A stretch of DNA of 64,000 nucleotides from Burkholderiales bacterium. Its GTDB lineage: Bacteria > Pseudomonadota > Gammaproteobacteria > Burkholderiales > SG8-41. Below the pieces are notes generated by a model. It worked only from the letters and a program-made list of their open reading frames with translations. It made no database searches and was not told where the DNA came from. Where the stretch lies: assembly GCA_020854035.1 (NCBI GenBank), contig JADZGE010000012.1, forward strand, positions 62,001 to 126,000. Direction: 5' to 3'. Of the stretch, positions 51,368 through 62,275 are shown in pieces; position 1 is the first letter of the stretch; each line of letters opens with the position of its first letter. The translations under genes were made by a program, and so were the position numbers.

Positions 51368-52339
51368 ATGCAGATCGCAGTGGTGATCGCGCTCGGTTTC
51401 ATCGTGGCGGCGGGTCAGGCGTGGGGACAGGAGTGGCGGCCGGAACGCCAGGTCGAGCTCGTCGTGCCCACGGCTCCCGGCGGTGGCAACGACGCGATGG
51501 CGCGCCTCATGCAAAGGATCATGCAGGAGCGGAAGATCGTCGCCTCGCCCGTGCTCGTCATGAACAAGCCGGGCGGAAGCCAGGCGTTGTCGGCCACCTA
51601 CCTCACCCAGCAGGCCGGGAGCCCCCATCACCTCCTCTTCGCGACCGCGACGCTCTTCACCAACCAGATACAGGGCCGCACGAAGTTCCCCTACACGGAT
51701 TTCGCGCCGCTCGGCCTGGCGTACATCGATTACAGCGCCATCATGGTGCCGGCGAATTCGCCGGTGAGGACCATGCGCGAGCTCGTCGAGCGCCTGAAGG
51801 CCGAACCGGAGTCGGTGGCGTTCAGCACGGTCGCGCTGGGCGGCACCTCGCACGCGGCGCTCGCGCAGGCGGTGAAGGCCGGGGGCGTCGACCCCAGGCG
51901 GTTGAAGATGGTGGTCTACAAGACGAGCGCGGAGGCGTGGACGGCGCTCATGGGAGGACATATCCAGGCGTCGATTTCCTCCGTATCGGGTTCCGCGGCG
52001 CAGGTCGTCGCCGGCAATATCCGCATGCTGGCGATCGCGGGGCCGCAGCGCCGCGCCGGGCCGCTCGCCGACGTGCCGACGCTGAAAGAGACCGGGCTCG
52101 ACGTGCCGGGCGTCGCGACGTGGCGCGCGATCTTCGGCGCGAAGGGCATCACCCCGGCGCAGGCGAGGTACTGGGAGGACGCGCTCGCGAAGGTCTTCGC
52201 CTCGGACGAATGGCAGGAGCGCGTGACGAAGGACAACGTGCAGGCCCCGGTGCTGCGCGGGAAGGAGCTCGTCAAGTACTTCGAGGAGCAGTACGCTTTC
52301 ATGCGCGGCGTGCTCGTTGAGCTCGCGCTCGCGCAGTAG
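51368..52339 (+). CDS. Bug/TctC family substrate-binding protein
   Basis: [72 protein letters not shown]. Confidence 0.92.
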   Translation: MQIAVVIALGFIVAAGQAWGQEWRPERQVELVVPTAPGGGNDAMARLMQRIMQERKIVASPVLVMNKPGGSQALSATYLTQQAGSPHHLLFATATLFTNQIQGRTKFPYTDFAPLGLAYIDYSAIMVPANSPVRTMRELVERLKAEPESVAFSTVALGGTSHAALAQAVKAGGVDPRRLKMVVYKTSAEAWTALMGGHIQASISSVSGSAAQVVAGNIRMLAIAGPQRRAGPLADVPTLKETGLDVPGVATWRAIFGAKGITPAQARYWEDALAKVFASDEWQERVTKDNVQAPVLRGKELVKYFEEQYAFMRGVLVELALAQ

Positions 52340-52364
52340 CCGCGGCGCGCGCGCCGCCTCACTT

Positions 52365-52480
52365 CGCTCGCCCTCCCCTTGAAGGGGAGGGTGGGGTGGG
52401 GATGGGGTACAACGATGAACCGGGCCGCGCTGAACCCCACCCCCATCCCGGCCTTCCCCCTGAAGGGGAAGGTGAGAGGC
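52365..52480. repeat. Mirrored pair of palindromic REP-like repeats (family C)
   Basis: ccctccccttgaaggggagggtggggtggggatgggg ... aaccccacccccatcccggccttccccctgaaggggaaggtgagagg. Confidence 0.85.
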
Positions 52481-52494
52481 ACGCTGCGCAAACG

Positions 52495-53040
52495 TTGCTG
52501 ATCGCTTTCAACAAGCCATTCAACGTGCTCTGCCAGTTCACCGACGGGGCGGGCCGGGCGACGCTCGCGGATTTGGTGAGGGTGCCCGGGGTCTATCCCG
52601 CGGGCCGACTCGACTACGACAGCGAGGGGCTGCTCCTCCTGACGGACGACGGCGCGTTGCAGAAGCGCATCGCCGATCCGCGCCACCGGATGGAGAAGCG
52701 CTACCTTGCGCAGGTCGAGCGCGCGCCCGGCGAGGCCGCGCTCGAACACCTGCGGCGGGGAGTGAAACTTTCCGGCGGCATGACGGCGCCCGCCGGCGCG
52801 CGGCTCGTCGCGGAGCCCGAGTGGCTCTGGCCGCGCGAGCCGCCCATCCGCTACCGGAAGAACGTCCCGACGGCGTGGCTCGAGTTGACGCTCACCGAGG
52901 GCCGCACTCGCCAGGTGCGGCGCATGACGGCCGCGGTGGGACACCCCACGCTGCGGCTCATCCGCGTGGCGATCGGGCCGTGGGGACTCGACGCGCTGAA
53001 GCCCGGGCAGTGGCGGGCTGAGGACAGCCGCCCCCGGTAG
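52495..53040 (+). CDS. rluE: rRNA pseudouridine synthase (RsuA/RluE family); start uncertain, TTG at 52495 suggested
   Basis: [75 protein letters not shown]...[29 protein letters not shown]. Confidence 0.88.
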   Translation: MLIAFNKPFNVLCQFTDGAGRATLADLVRVPGVYPAGRLDYDSEGLLLLTDDGALQKRIADPRHRMEKRYLAQVERAPGEAALEHLRRGVKLSGGMTAPAGARLVAEPEWLWPREPPIRYRKNVPTAWLELTLTEGRTRQVRRMTAAVGHPTLRLIRVAIGPWGLDALKPGQWRAEDSRPR

Positions 53041-53046
53041 CGCGCC

Positions 53047-53241
53047 TTGCTTCGTTTTTCCCGGGAGACCGCGCGCTGGTTTGACATGAGGACGCTCGAC
53101 GGAAAGACGGTGACGAGGGGGCCGGCACGAAACACGGTCGTGATGCAAAAGCGCGGTGATCGGTGGCTCATTGTCCAGTTTCACAACTCACCGACGCCCA
53201 AGCCGCCTGCCGGGGCGCCGGCTGCCTCCCCATCGCGTTGA
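53047..53241 (+). pseudogene. Possible C-terminal remnant of a SnoaL/SgcJ-like (DUF4440-type) protein
   Basis: RFSRETARWFDMRTLDGKTVTRGPARNTVVMQKRGDRWLIVQFHNSPTPKPPAGAPAASPSR; no N-terminal half upstream. Confidence 0.4.
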
Positions 53242-53682
53242 GTGTGCGCGATCCTGCGCGATTGACGCTGCGCCCCTCGCGGCATAGATTGCGGGGTCTC
53301 GAAAAGACCGGCGTTGAAACGCGTGACAGGGCGAACGCATGGAAAAGGAACTCGTGGGGAAATACACGGTGCCCGGCATCGGCTTTGGCACGCTCGGCAA
53401 TACGGGCGGTGCCGGGGCTGCACCCCGCGATTCGCGCAATCGACGTCCTCGAGCCGAACCCGCTGACGGGCCGGCCGGTCGAAGGGCACCCGAGGGAACG
53501 GGTGACCGGGCGTGGCGCCCGCGGCTGCGTCGCGCTGCATCGGTACGTGGAAGAGCTCGATACCGCCTTCGTCCTCGCCATTCGCGGTCGGAGGGAACCC
53601 GGCTACGAGCGAGAGGTCCCTTGAGCGCGGGCGCCTGCCCTGTCAGCGTGTTCCCGGCCGCTTGCGGAAAAGTGAGCCCACC

Positions 53683-54909
<1,227 letters not shown>

Positions 54910-54972
54910 ACCACCGCTTCGCGTTCGATCCGCGGATCGCGCACGGGCGCGAGCGGGCCCGCCCGCAACCCG

Positions 54973-55863
54973 CTACTCGGGCCCGACGAACCCGATGTAG
55001 GCGCCGCAGGCGTGCGCCGGCGCGACGAGCATCGCGTGCTCGCCGGTGTCACGCACCCCCCGCGCGGGAGGCGGCATGCCGTGCCGCTCCATCCAGCGCG
55101 CGGCGGCGCCCATGCTCGTCGTGCGGAAGAGCGCCTGGAACGGGCCTTCGCCGCGGCGCTCGAGCGATTCGGCGGCCGGCCCCGGCGCGTAAGGGTGCGC
55201 GATGGTGAGGCCGGCGGCGCCGTACTGGAAAACCGCCATGTGCGACATGATGACCGTGCCCTTGTACATTCGCGGCGCGGGCGCGCCGAGCACCTTCGCG
55301 TAGAGCGCGACCGACGCTTCGAGGTCGTTCACGACGATATAGACGCGTTCGAGGAAGCGCACGCCGTTCGGGTGCGGCCCCGCGGCGGGGGTGTGCGCGC
55401 GGCGCTCCTCCATCGGGGTGAGATGCTGGATGAAAAAGACCGGCAGCGGGTTCCCCGGCCCGAGTCGCGCGGCCTTCCACCGGAACTCGTGCCCGTCATC
55501 GACGATGCGCCGGCCGTCGAGCGGATCGGTCACGTCCACGCCGCGACCGCGCATCGCCGCGACGTCGGCATCGAGGTCGTCGCTTTGCACGATGACGTAG
55601 CGGATGCCGCCGCCCGCCGCGACGAAGCCGGGCAGATCCGTACCCCAGCTTCCCGCGCCCGCGCTCGCCGCCCGTTCCTCCGCGGGATCGCGGATCGCGA
55701 GGAGCTCGACGTAGTCCTCCTCGTTGAACGCGATCGCGTTGTGGGTACCCTTCCCGGGATGCACGCCTCCTGGCTGGATGTTGAAGCCCATGCGCCGGTA
55801 GGCATCCGCGCCCCGCTCGAGGTCCGGAACGCAGATCATCAAGTGGTCGATTCGAACGAACAT
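54973..55863 (-). CDS. VOC family protein (glyoxalase-like domain)
   Basis: [57 protein letters not shown]. Confidence 0.9.
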   Translation of the reverse strand: MFVRIDHLMICVPDLERGADAYRRMGFNIQPGGVHPGKGTHNAIAFNEEDYVELLAIRDPAEERAASAGAGSWGTDLPGFVAAGGGIRYVIVQSDDLDADVAAMRGRGVDVTDPLDGRRIVDDGHEFRWKAARLGPGNPLPVFFIQHLTPMEERRAHTPAAGPHPNGVRFLERVYIVVNDLEASVALYAKVLGAPAPRMYKGTVIMSHMAVFQYGAAGLTIAHPYAPGPAAESLERRGEGPFQALFRTTSMGAAARWMERHGMPPPARGVRDTGEHAMLVAPAHACGAYIGFVGPE

Positions 55864-55927
55864 GCGGGCAGGTTAACCGAAGCACGAACCGGATGCACGC
55901 CCGGGGCCGTGCGGCACCCGCTGCCGC

Positions 55928-56818
55928 TCACGCCCGCTTCGGCAGCCCCCCCATCACCCGCAGCACCTCGATGAACGCGGAGCTGTCCATGTCACCCAGC
56001 CCCTGCTGGTAGGCCGCCTGCTGGAGCTGCGTCCACAGGCTCGCGACCGGCATCGGCACGCCGAAGCGGTGCCCCTGCTCCAGCGCGAGGCGACCGTCCT
56101 TGAGCGAGGTCTTCACATGCCCCTCGGGCGTGAAGTCCCCGCGCAGCATCTTCGGGCCCTTGTCGATCATCGTCTTCGAGCTGCACGCGCCGTCCTGCAC
56201 GACCTTCAACAGGTTCTCGGCGTCGAGCCCGGCCTTCTGGCCGAACACGAGCCCTTCGGCGAGCGCGAGGCGGTTGCCGAAGAGGATGAGGTTGATGACG
56301 AGCTTCGTCATCGCGCCCGAGCCGGCCGGGCCCATGTGGTAGGCCGAGCGGGCGAAGCCGGCGAAGAGCGGCGCGCACGCCGCGAACGCTTCCGCCGTTC
56401 CGCCCGCGATGACGATGAGATCCTTCTTCCACGCCATGGCGCTCGTGCCGCTCACCGCCGAGTCGAGGAATCCGATGCCCCGCTTCGCCAGCTCGGCGCC
56501 GAGCTTTTCCGAATCCTCCGGCCGCGACGTGCTCGCATCCGCCACGATCAGGCCCGGCGCCGCGCCCTCCGCGATGCCGCCTCGCCCGAGGACGACTTCG
56601 CGCACGATGTCGCTCGTCGGGAGCGAGGTCACCACCCAGCGCGCGCCCTTCGCCGCGGCCGCGGGCGACTCCACCGGTGTCCCGCCGCGCTCGTGGAGCT
56701 GGCGCCCGCGCGCTTCATCGATGTCGAAGCCCTGCACCTTGAAGCCGCCCTGGATGAGATGGTGCGTGAACGCCGATCCCATCAGTCCCATGCCCACCAC
56801 ACCCACGCGGTCGCTCAT
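55928..56818 (-). CDS. NAD(P)-dependent oxidoreductase (beta-hydroxyacid dehydrogenase family)
   Basis: MSDRVGVVGMGLMGSAFTHHLIQGGFKVQGFDIDEARGRQLHERGG. Confidence 0.92.
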   Translation of the reverse strand: MSDRVGVVGMGLMGSAFTHHLIQGGFKVQGFDIDEARGRQLHERGGTPVESPAAAAKGARWVVTSLPTSDIVREVVLGRGGIAEGAAPGLIVADASTSRPEDSEKLGAELAKRGIGFLDSAVSGTSAMAWKKDLIVIAGGTAEAFAACAPLFAGFARSAYHMGPAGSGAMTKLVINLILFGNRLALAEGLVFGQKAGLDAENLLKVVQDGACSSKTMIDKGPKMLRGDFTPEGHVKTSLKDGRLALEQGHRFGVPMPVASLWTQLQQAAYQQGLGDMDSSAFIEVLRVMGGLPKRA

Positions 56819-56927
56819 GCGCGCACTCCTGTCACGACGATGTTGTCGAGGGGCCGATGATGCCACAGCACCGGCGAGTGCCGGTCGGACGCGGGCACCG
56901 CCCGGATCGCGAAGAGCAGCGATGGGC

Positions 56928-56970
56928 CAACCCCATCCCCACCTCAACCCTCCCCTTGAAGGGGAGGGAG
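56928..56970. repeat. Palindromic REP-like repeat (family C)
   Basis: caaccccatccccacctcaaccctccccttgaaggggaggg; palindrome 56948-56968. Confidence 0.8.
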
Positions 56971-57029
56971 CCGGTTTCACCCTGCCCGGCGCGCTTCGTG
57001 TTCGCCGCGCAATGCCCGCCGGGGGCGCG

Positions 57030-58217
57030 CTAGGTTCGCAGGCTCCCGGCGAGCCGGTCGACGCCCTCGGCGAGCCGCTCCACGCCGGAAGCGAAGCACC
57101 AGCGCACGAAACCCTCGCCTTCGGGCCCGAAGGCAACCCCGGGCGCGAGACCGAGCTTCGCTTCGGCGACGAGCTTCTTGCAGAACGCGAGGCTGTCGGT
57201 CATCCCGTCGATGCGCAGGAACGCGTACATCGCCCCCGGCGGGCTCGCCGCCTGCACTCCCGGAATCGCGTTGAGGCGCGGGATGAGGAAGTCGCGCGCG
57301 CGCCGGTAACGCTCGACCGTGTGCGCGATCACCGGCTCGCCCGATTGCACCGCCGTGAGACCCGCGCGCTGGATGAACGGCGGCACGCAGGAAGTGTTGT
57401 ACTCGATCAGCTTCCCGATCTGGATCGCGAGCGGCGGCGGCGAGACGAGCCACCCGATCCGCCAGCCGGTCATCAGCCACGACTTGGAGAACGTGTTGGT
57501 GCTGACGAGGCGCTCGCCCGGTTCCGCGATGTCGAGAAAGGACGGCGCGGCCTTCCCCTCGCCGAAGTAGAGCCGGTCGTAGGCGTCGTCGGCCACGACC
57601 CAGATGCCGAGGCGGCGGCAGTGGTCCAGGATGACCCGCTGCGCCTCGCGCGTGATGGTCCAGCCGGTCGGGTTGTTGGGCGAGTTGACGTAGAGCGCGC
57701 GCGTGCCGGGCGTCAGCGCCGCGAGGAGCCGATCGAGGTCGAGCGTCCAGCCCGATGGCGCGAATGCAAGCGGCACGCATTCGACCCGCGCTCCCAGCAC
57801 CTTGGGAATCTCGACGAGATTCGGCCAGAGCGGGGTCACTTCGACCACGCGGTCGCCCGGGCCGGCGAGCGCCTGCGTCGCGAGCATGAGCGCCGACATC
57901 CCGGAGCTCGTGACGACGATGCTCTCGACCGCGACGGGACGGTGCAGGCCCGACAGGTAGGTCGAGAGCGCCGCGCGCAGTTCCGGGATGCCGTGGTTGT
58001 GGGTGTAGAAGGTCTCCCCGGCCTGCAGCGCCGCGATGCCCGCTCGGCGGATGAACTCGGGGGTCAGCTCGTCGGGCTCGCCGAACCAGAAGGCGAGGAC
58101 GTCGCCGCGGCCGAGGCTCGCGTTCGCCACCTCGCGGATCCTGGAGGCGCGCAGGCGGAGCACCGCCTCGCGGGCCGTGAGCTCGTTGGGAGGCGTGGCG
58201 ATCCCGGGGAGGCTCAT
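57030..58217 (-). CDS. Pyridoxal phosphate-dependent aminotransferase (class I/II)
   Basis: MSLPGIATPPNELTAREAVLRLRASRIREVANASLGRGDVLAFWFGEPDELTPEF...YVNSPNNPTGWTITREAQ...STNTFSKSWLMTGWRIGWL. Confidence 0.94.
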   Translation of the reverse strand: MSLPGIATPPNELTAREAVLRLRASRIREVANASLGRGDVLAFWFGEPDELTPEFIRRAGIAALQAGETFYTHNHGIPELRAALSTYLSGLHRPVAVESIVVTSSGMSALMLATQALAGPGDRVVEVTPLWPNLVEIPKVLGARVECVPLAFAPSGWTLDLDRLLAALTPGTRALYVNSPNNPTGWTITREAQRVILDHCRRLGIWVVADDAYDRLYFGEGKAAPSFLDIAEPGERLVSTNTFSKSWLMTGWRIGWLVSPPPLAIQIGKLIEYNTSCVPPFIQRAGLTAVQSGEPVIAHTVERYRRARDFLIPRLNAIPGVQAASPPGAMYAFLRIDGMTDSLAFCKKLVAEAKLGLAPGVAFGPEGEGFVRWCFASGVERLAEGVDRLAGSLRT

Positions 58218-58636
58218 GCCGCCGCCCAGGGATCGACGACGGGCACTTTCAGGTCCGCGAAATGCCGGGCGTTTCGTGTCGCGAGCGTCGCATGCCGCGC
58301 GAGCGCGATGCCGGCGATCTGCGTGTCGCGCATGTCCACCGACCGGCCGGCGCGGCTCCGCTCGGCGGCAAGCGACGCCGCCTCGGTCGCGGCCGTGCCG
58401 TCGAAATCCAGCACCCGATTCTCCAGGTCCTCCTCCAGCAATCGCGAGAACGCCGATTCCAGCGCAGCCCGGCGCCGGCCCCGGGGAAGCGACGCCAGCC
58501 CGACGCGCGCCTCGAAGAGCGTGACGCTGGTGATCCACACGGACTCGGCCGGCTGGCGGTCGAGCCAGGCGACGACCCTCGCTTCGGGCGGCGTGCGCAT
58601 CAGCGCCGAAAGCACGTTGGTGTCGAGAATGATCAT
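58214..58636 (-). CDS. PIN domain toxin (VapC/FitB-like)
   Basis: MIILDTNVLSALMRTPPEARVVAWLDRQPAESVWITSVTLFEARVGLASLPRGRRR...DTQIAGIALARHATLATRNARHF. Confidence 0.93.
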   Translation of the reverse strand: MIILDTNVLSALMRTPPEARVVAWLDRQPAESVWITSVTLFEARVGLASLPRGRRRAALESAFSRLLEEDLENRVLDFDGTAATEAASLAAERSRAGRSVDMRDTQIAGIALARHATLATRNARHFADLKVPVVDPWAAA

Positions 58637-58845
58637 TTGCCGAAGTGCGCCGATATCGGGCGTTCCCCGCGCAATTCGGGCAGCTCCCCGGTAAGCCCGG
58701 CTTTCCGGAAGCGCGCCGCGATGCGGGAGCCGAGCGCGGTCGCCGGGCGCCGGTCCTGCTTCGTGGCGTCTCGCTGGATGTGGCGAACTTCCTCCTCCAT
58801 GTTGCGGCCGTGCCGCTCGGCCCTGCGCTTGAGGCGGGCTTTCAC
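58633..58845 (-). CDS. FitA-like RHH antitoxin, apparently lacking its N-terminal strand
   Basis: (V)KARLKRRAERHGRNMEEEVRHIQRDATKQDRRPATALGSRIAARFRKAGLTGELPELRGERPISAHFGK; usual (LV)RxLDxxV N-terminal strand not found in frame. Confidence 0.7.
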   Translation of the reverse strand: MKARLKRRAERHGRNMEEEVRHIQRDATKQDRRPATALGSRIAARFRKAGLTGELPELRGERPISAHFGK

Positions 58846-58855
58846 GTCGTCTCGG

Positions 58856-58964
58856 ACGCCTCGGCGCGGCGGAGGAAATCGCGGCGATGGTCCTCGCCGT
58901 GGCTGCGAACGCCTGCATGACGGGCCAGACCGTTGCCGTGAACGGCGGGCTCACCTTCAACTGA
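58856..58964 (+). pseudogene. C-terminal remnant of an SDR family oxidoreductase
   Basis: + strand GRLGAAEEIAAMVLAVAANACMTGQTVAVNGGLTFN*: typical SDR C-terminus with no upstream SDR sequence. Confidence 0.75.
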
Positions 58965-58992
58965 GCGGTGGCCCGCTGCAAGGGCTTCAGGG

Positions 58993-59306
58993 ATTGCCGC
59001 GGAGACGCAGAGATCACAGAGAAAAATCGCTCAGCGTCGAGACGGCGAATATCGCGAGGAATGAACCTGTGGAGAATTGGCCGCCGGTGAACGCCGATAA
59101 ATCGGTGGGTTACAGGCACCAACTCATTCAAGTTGCGAGTGACGGCCATGACCCCCGTCCGTCCCTCCGATTCCGCGACGCTCATCGGCGTTTATCGGCG
59201 TTCATCGGTGGATGAACTGCCGCTTTGGGGATGAATAGGCGGGGTCTACTGGAAAGTCCCACCGAGGCCCGCCACTCTCCGCGGCCTCTGCGACTCCGCG
59301 GCTGAA
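58993..59306. repeat. Nested composite inverted repeats: outer CGCGGAGACGCAGAG arms, inner ACGCCGATAAA arms
   Basis: Outer arms gccgcggagacgcagag (58996-) and revcomp in ctctgcgactccgcggc (59285-); inner arms ccgccggtgaacgccgataaa (59081-) and tttatcggcgttcatcggtgg (59191-59211). Confidence 0.8.
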
Positions 59307-59316
59307 CCATGCCGGC

Positions 59317-60309
59317 TCACTGCGGCTGCAGCCCGATCTGCTTCGCGATCGCCGCCTGGTGCGCGACATCCTGCTCGAGGAACGCCCGGAACTCCGCGGG
59401 CGAATTCCCGACCGGGAAGTAGAAGGCCTCCGCGAGGAACTTGCGCGCCGCGGGCGACGCGAGCGCCTTGATCGTTTCCGCGCTCACGCGATTCACGATG
59501 GCGGCCGGCGTGCCCGCGGGAAAATACACGCCGTGATAGCAGGTGTAGTCGTAGCCGGCAAGGCCCGCTTCGTGAAAGGTCGGGACGTCGCCGAGCGCCG
59601 GCACGCGCCGCGGGCCCGCCAAACCGAGGGCGCGGAGTCGGCCCTGCTGCATGTACGGCAGCGCGAACGAGGGGCTCACGAACATCAGCTCGACGTGGCC
59701 GCCGACGAGATCGGCGAGCGCCGGCACGTTGCCCTTGTAAGCGACGTGCGTCAGCTTGATCCCCGCCATCGCGGCGAAGAGCGCGCCCGTGACGTGCTGC
59801 GGGCTGCCGACGCCCGCTGAGGCGTAGTTCAACTGCCCCGGGCGGGCCCTGGCGAACGCGATGAACTCCTTCACCGAGCGCACCGGGAGCGAGGCGTGGA
59901 CGGCGAGGAGGTTGCCGGAAGTGACCGTGAGCTGGGTGATCGGCGCGAAGTCGGCGAGCGTGTCGTACGGGAGCTTCCTGTAGTAGGCGACGTTCGACGA
60001 GTGCGCGCAGTTGGCGATCAGCATGGTGTAGCCATCGCGCGGGGCGCGGGCGACGATCTCGCTCCCGATCGTGCCGCTCGCGCCGGGCCGGTTGTCGTAC
60101 ACGAACGGCTGCCCCAGGCCTTCGGCAAGGCGCGGGGTGAACGAGCGCGCGAGGATCTCGACCGGCCCGCCGGCCGGAAACGGCACGACGAGCCGGACGG
60201 GCTTGACGGGGTACGGCGGGTCGGCGGCAAGGGACGGCGCCGCCAGGTATTGCGCGGTCACGCTCGCTGCGGCGAGCGCGTGGCACCACGAAGGCTTCTT
60301 CGCTCTCAC
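59317..60309 (-). CDS. Bug/TctC family substrate-binding protein (GTG start suggested)
   Basis: VRAKKPSWCHALAAASVTAQYLAAPSLAADPPYPVKPVRLVVPFPAGGPVEILARSFTPRLAEGLGQPFVYDNRPGASGTIGSEIVARAP. Confidence 0.92.
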   Translation of the reverse strand: MRAKKPSWCHALAAASVTAQYLAAPSLAADPPYPVKPVRLVVPFPAGGPVEILARSFTPRLAEGLGQPFVYDNRPGASGTIGSEIVARAPRDGYTMLIANCAHSSNVAYYRKLPYDTLADFAPITQLTVTSGNLLAVHASLPVRSVKEFIAFARARPGQLNYASAGVGSPQHVTGALFAAMAGIKLTHVAYKGNVPALADLVGGHVELMFVSPSFALPYMQQGRLRALGLAGPRRVPALGDVPTFHEAGLAGYDYTCYHGVYFPAGTPAAIVNRVSAETIKALASPAARKFLAEAFYFPVGNSPAEFRAFLEQDVAHQAAIAKQIGLQPQ

Positions 60310-60420
60310 GTTCCCCCTCCCCGGCGGCCCGGTGCGGCGCGGCGGCTGCCGGGGACTATCGTGCCACAACCTCGGGCGGCGCGGCGCCCGTGGCGCGCCC
60401 GCCCCCCGCACCGGGCGCGG

Positions 60421-61845
60421 CTAGCGGCGGCGCTTGCGCGCGCTCGCGCGCGGCGCGTGCCGTTCCTGCGAACGGGCTATCGCTTCGCCGCTTTGCCCGT
60501 CGAGCTTCGGCTGGACGTTGTCGTCGATCCACTTCTGGTCCCACCATTCGACCGGCAGGATGGCGACCCCGTTGAGATACACCCCGTAGTGCAGGTGATC
60601 GCCCGCGGCAAGCCCCGTCTCCCCGGTCCGGCCGAGAATCTGGCGCTGCCTGACCGGTTCGCCCACCTTGACCTCGATGGCGCTCAGGTGACCGTAGAGC
60701 GTGTAGAGCCCCAGCCCGTGGTCGAGGATGACGGTATTGCCGTAGATGCCCATGTCGCCCACGAACGCGACCGTGCCGCTGTTGGCCGCCTCGACCGGGT
60801 AATGCCTGGTGACGGAGAGATCGTAGCCCAGGTGATAGGCGTGGTCGATCGTCTCCCCGTCGTGGGTATAGGTCCGGGCGTCGGCGAAATTGGCTTCGAC
60901 CTGGGAGTTGCTCAACTGGCTGAACGCGCCTCGCCACAGTATCGCCGGGCTCGCCTTCTTCGTGATCGCGGCGATTCGCTCTTCGTTCTCCTTTCTCATC
61001 CCCTTGTTGACCCGCAGGAAGATCTCCTTGGGGGTCCCCTGCCGCGCGCCCTCGTCGCGCAGCAGCGGCGCGATCTTGTTCTGGATGAAGGCGTCGGAAA
61101 TGGCGATGGTGCTCTTCCGGTACCGTACGTTCTTCAGCTCGTAGACGAGCCGCATCTCCCGGGTGTTGCCGGCCCGGTCGGTGGCGACGAGCGCCGCCCT
61201 CGCGTCGGCCGGCAGGTCGTAGGGATGGGCGAAGATGACGACATGGCGATCCGGATGGTCCTTCACCTGGCCCGGGTAGCCCGGAAAGAAATACTCCCCG
61301 ATCCTCACGCCGCTCGTCGCCGTGTCGGCCGAGGGCTTGTAGACGAGCATCCCGGCGCCGCCGAAGTTCACGTAGCGATCGTCGGCGATGAGCTCCAGCG
61401 TGGGCGGGGTGACGTCGATCGTCAGATTCTTCCGGATGCTCATTTCGTTGCCGCGGAAAAGATTCCACAGCGAGCGATCCCGCGCGGTGACGTGCAGGAC
61501 CGCGGGGCCTTCCTTCACTGCGGCAAGTTTCGCGGCCAGGCTCACCGCGATCTTCTTCTCGGCCACCGCCTCGGCGTAGTGCTCCGAGGCGAGCGTGTGC
61601 TCGGTGCCACCTGCCGAGAGCGTCGCGGTGACCGCCAGCAGCCCGGATCCGCGATCGGCGACCACGATCTCCATCGGCGCCCGGCCGAGCACGCCGGAGT
61701 CCGGCCTCAGCTCGATTCGCGGCGGGTCGCGCTCGAAGCGCGGCGCGAGATACCACCCGCCGGCGGCAAGCCCCGCGACGAGGACGAGAGTGAGGGCGAG
61801 AATCGCCCGGAAACTGCCGGGGGCGCGGGATTCGGCGGCGCTCAT
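60421..61845 (-). CDS. M23 family metallopeptidase
   Basis: C-terminal YHLGYDLSVTRHYPVEAANSGTVAFVGDMGIYGNTVILDHGLGLYTLYGHLSAIEVKVGEPVRQRQILGRTGETGLAAGDHLHYGVYLNGV (HxxxD, HxH). Confidence 0.92.
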   Translation of the reverse strand: MSAAESRAPGSFRAILALTLVLVAGLAAGGWYLAPRFERDPPRIELRPDSGVLGRAPMEIVVADRGSGLLAVTATLSAGGTEHTLASEHYAEAVAEKKIAVSLAAKLAAVKEGPAVLHVTARDRSLWNLFRGNEMSIRKNLTIDVTPPTLELIADDRYVNFGGAGMLVYKPSADTATSGVRIGEYFFPGYPGQVKDHPDRHVVIFAHPYDLPADARAALVATDRAGNTREMRLVYELKNVRYRKSTIAISDAFIQNKIAPLLRDEGARQGTPKEIFLRVNKGMRKENEERIAAITKKASPAILWRGAFSQLSNSQVEANFADARTYTHDGETIDHAYHLGYDLSVTRHYPVEAANSGTVAFVGDMGIYGNTVILDHGLGLYTLYGHLSAIEVKVGEPVRQRQILGRTGETGLAAGDHLHYGVYLNGVAILPVEWWDQKWIDDNVQPKLDGQSGEAIARSQERHAPRASARKRRR

Positions 61846-62275
61846 CTTTCGGGTGAGTCGGGGTCAGGGAACGCGCGTCGTCCCGGCTTGGGCCCTTGCC
61901 CTGGCCTCGGCATCCGCGCTGGCCTTCGCCTCCGCTTCGCCTCGGCGTCGTCGCCCGGCGGCGGGGCCTCGTCGCACGCCACGAACCCGGCCAGTGCCGC
62001 CTCTGCAAAAATCGATCCCGGACTGCGATTCATCGCGAACGTCCCACGTTTTTGTTCAGACGAGGGCAGGATTGTATTGGGCGCTCCGGCGCGAATCAAA
62101 TCCGACCGATCCGCCGTTGCGACGGTGGAGGGCGGTGGCGCGTCGCCGACTGGACTCTCTGCCCGCCCCTCCCCCACAACCTGCCCCTGTTCGCTCACAA
62201 CATCCGCTGCGATATGATGCGCGGGGAGTCCTCGGGACCCGCCCCGGTCGTGGGCAACGGCGAGGAGAAGGACCA

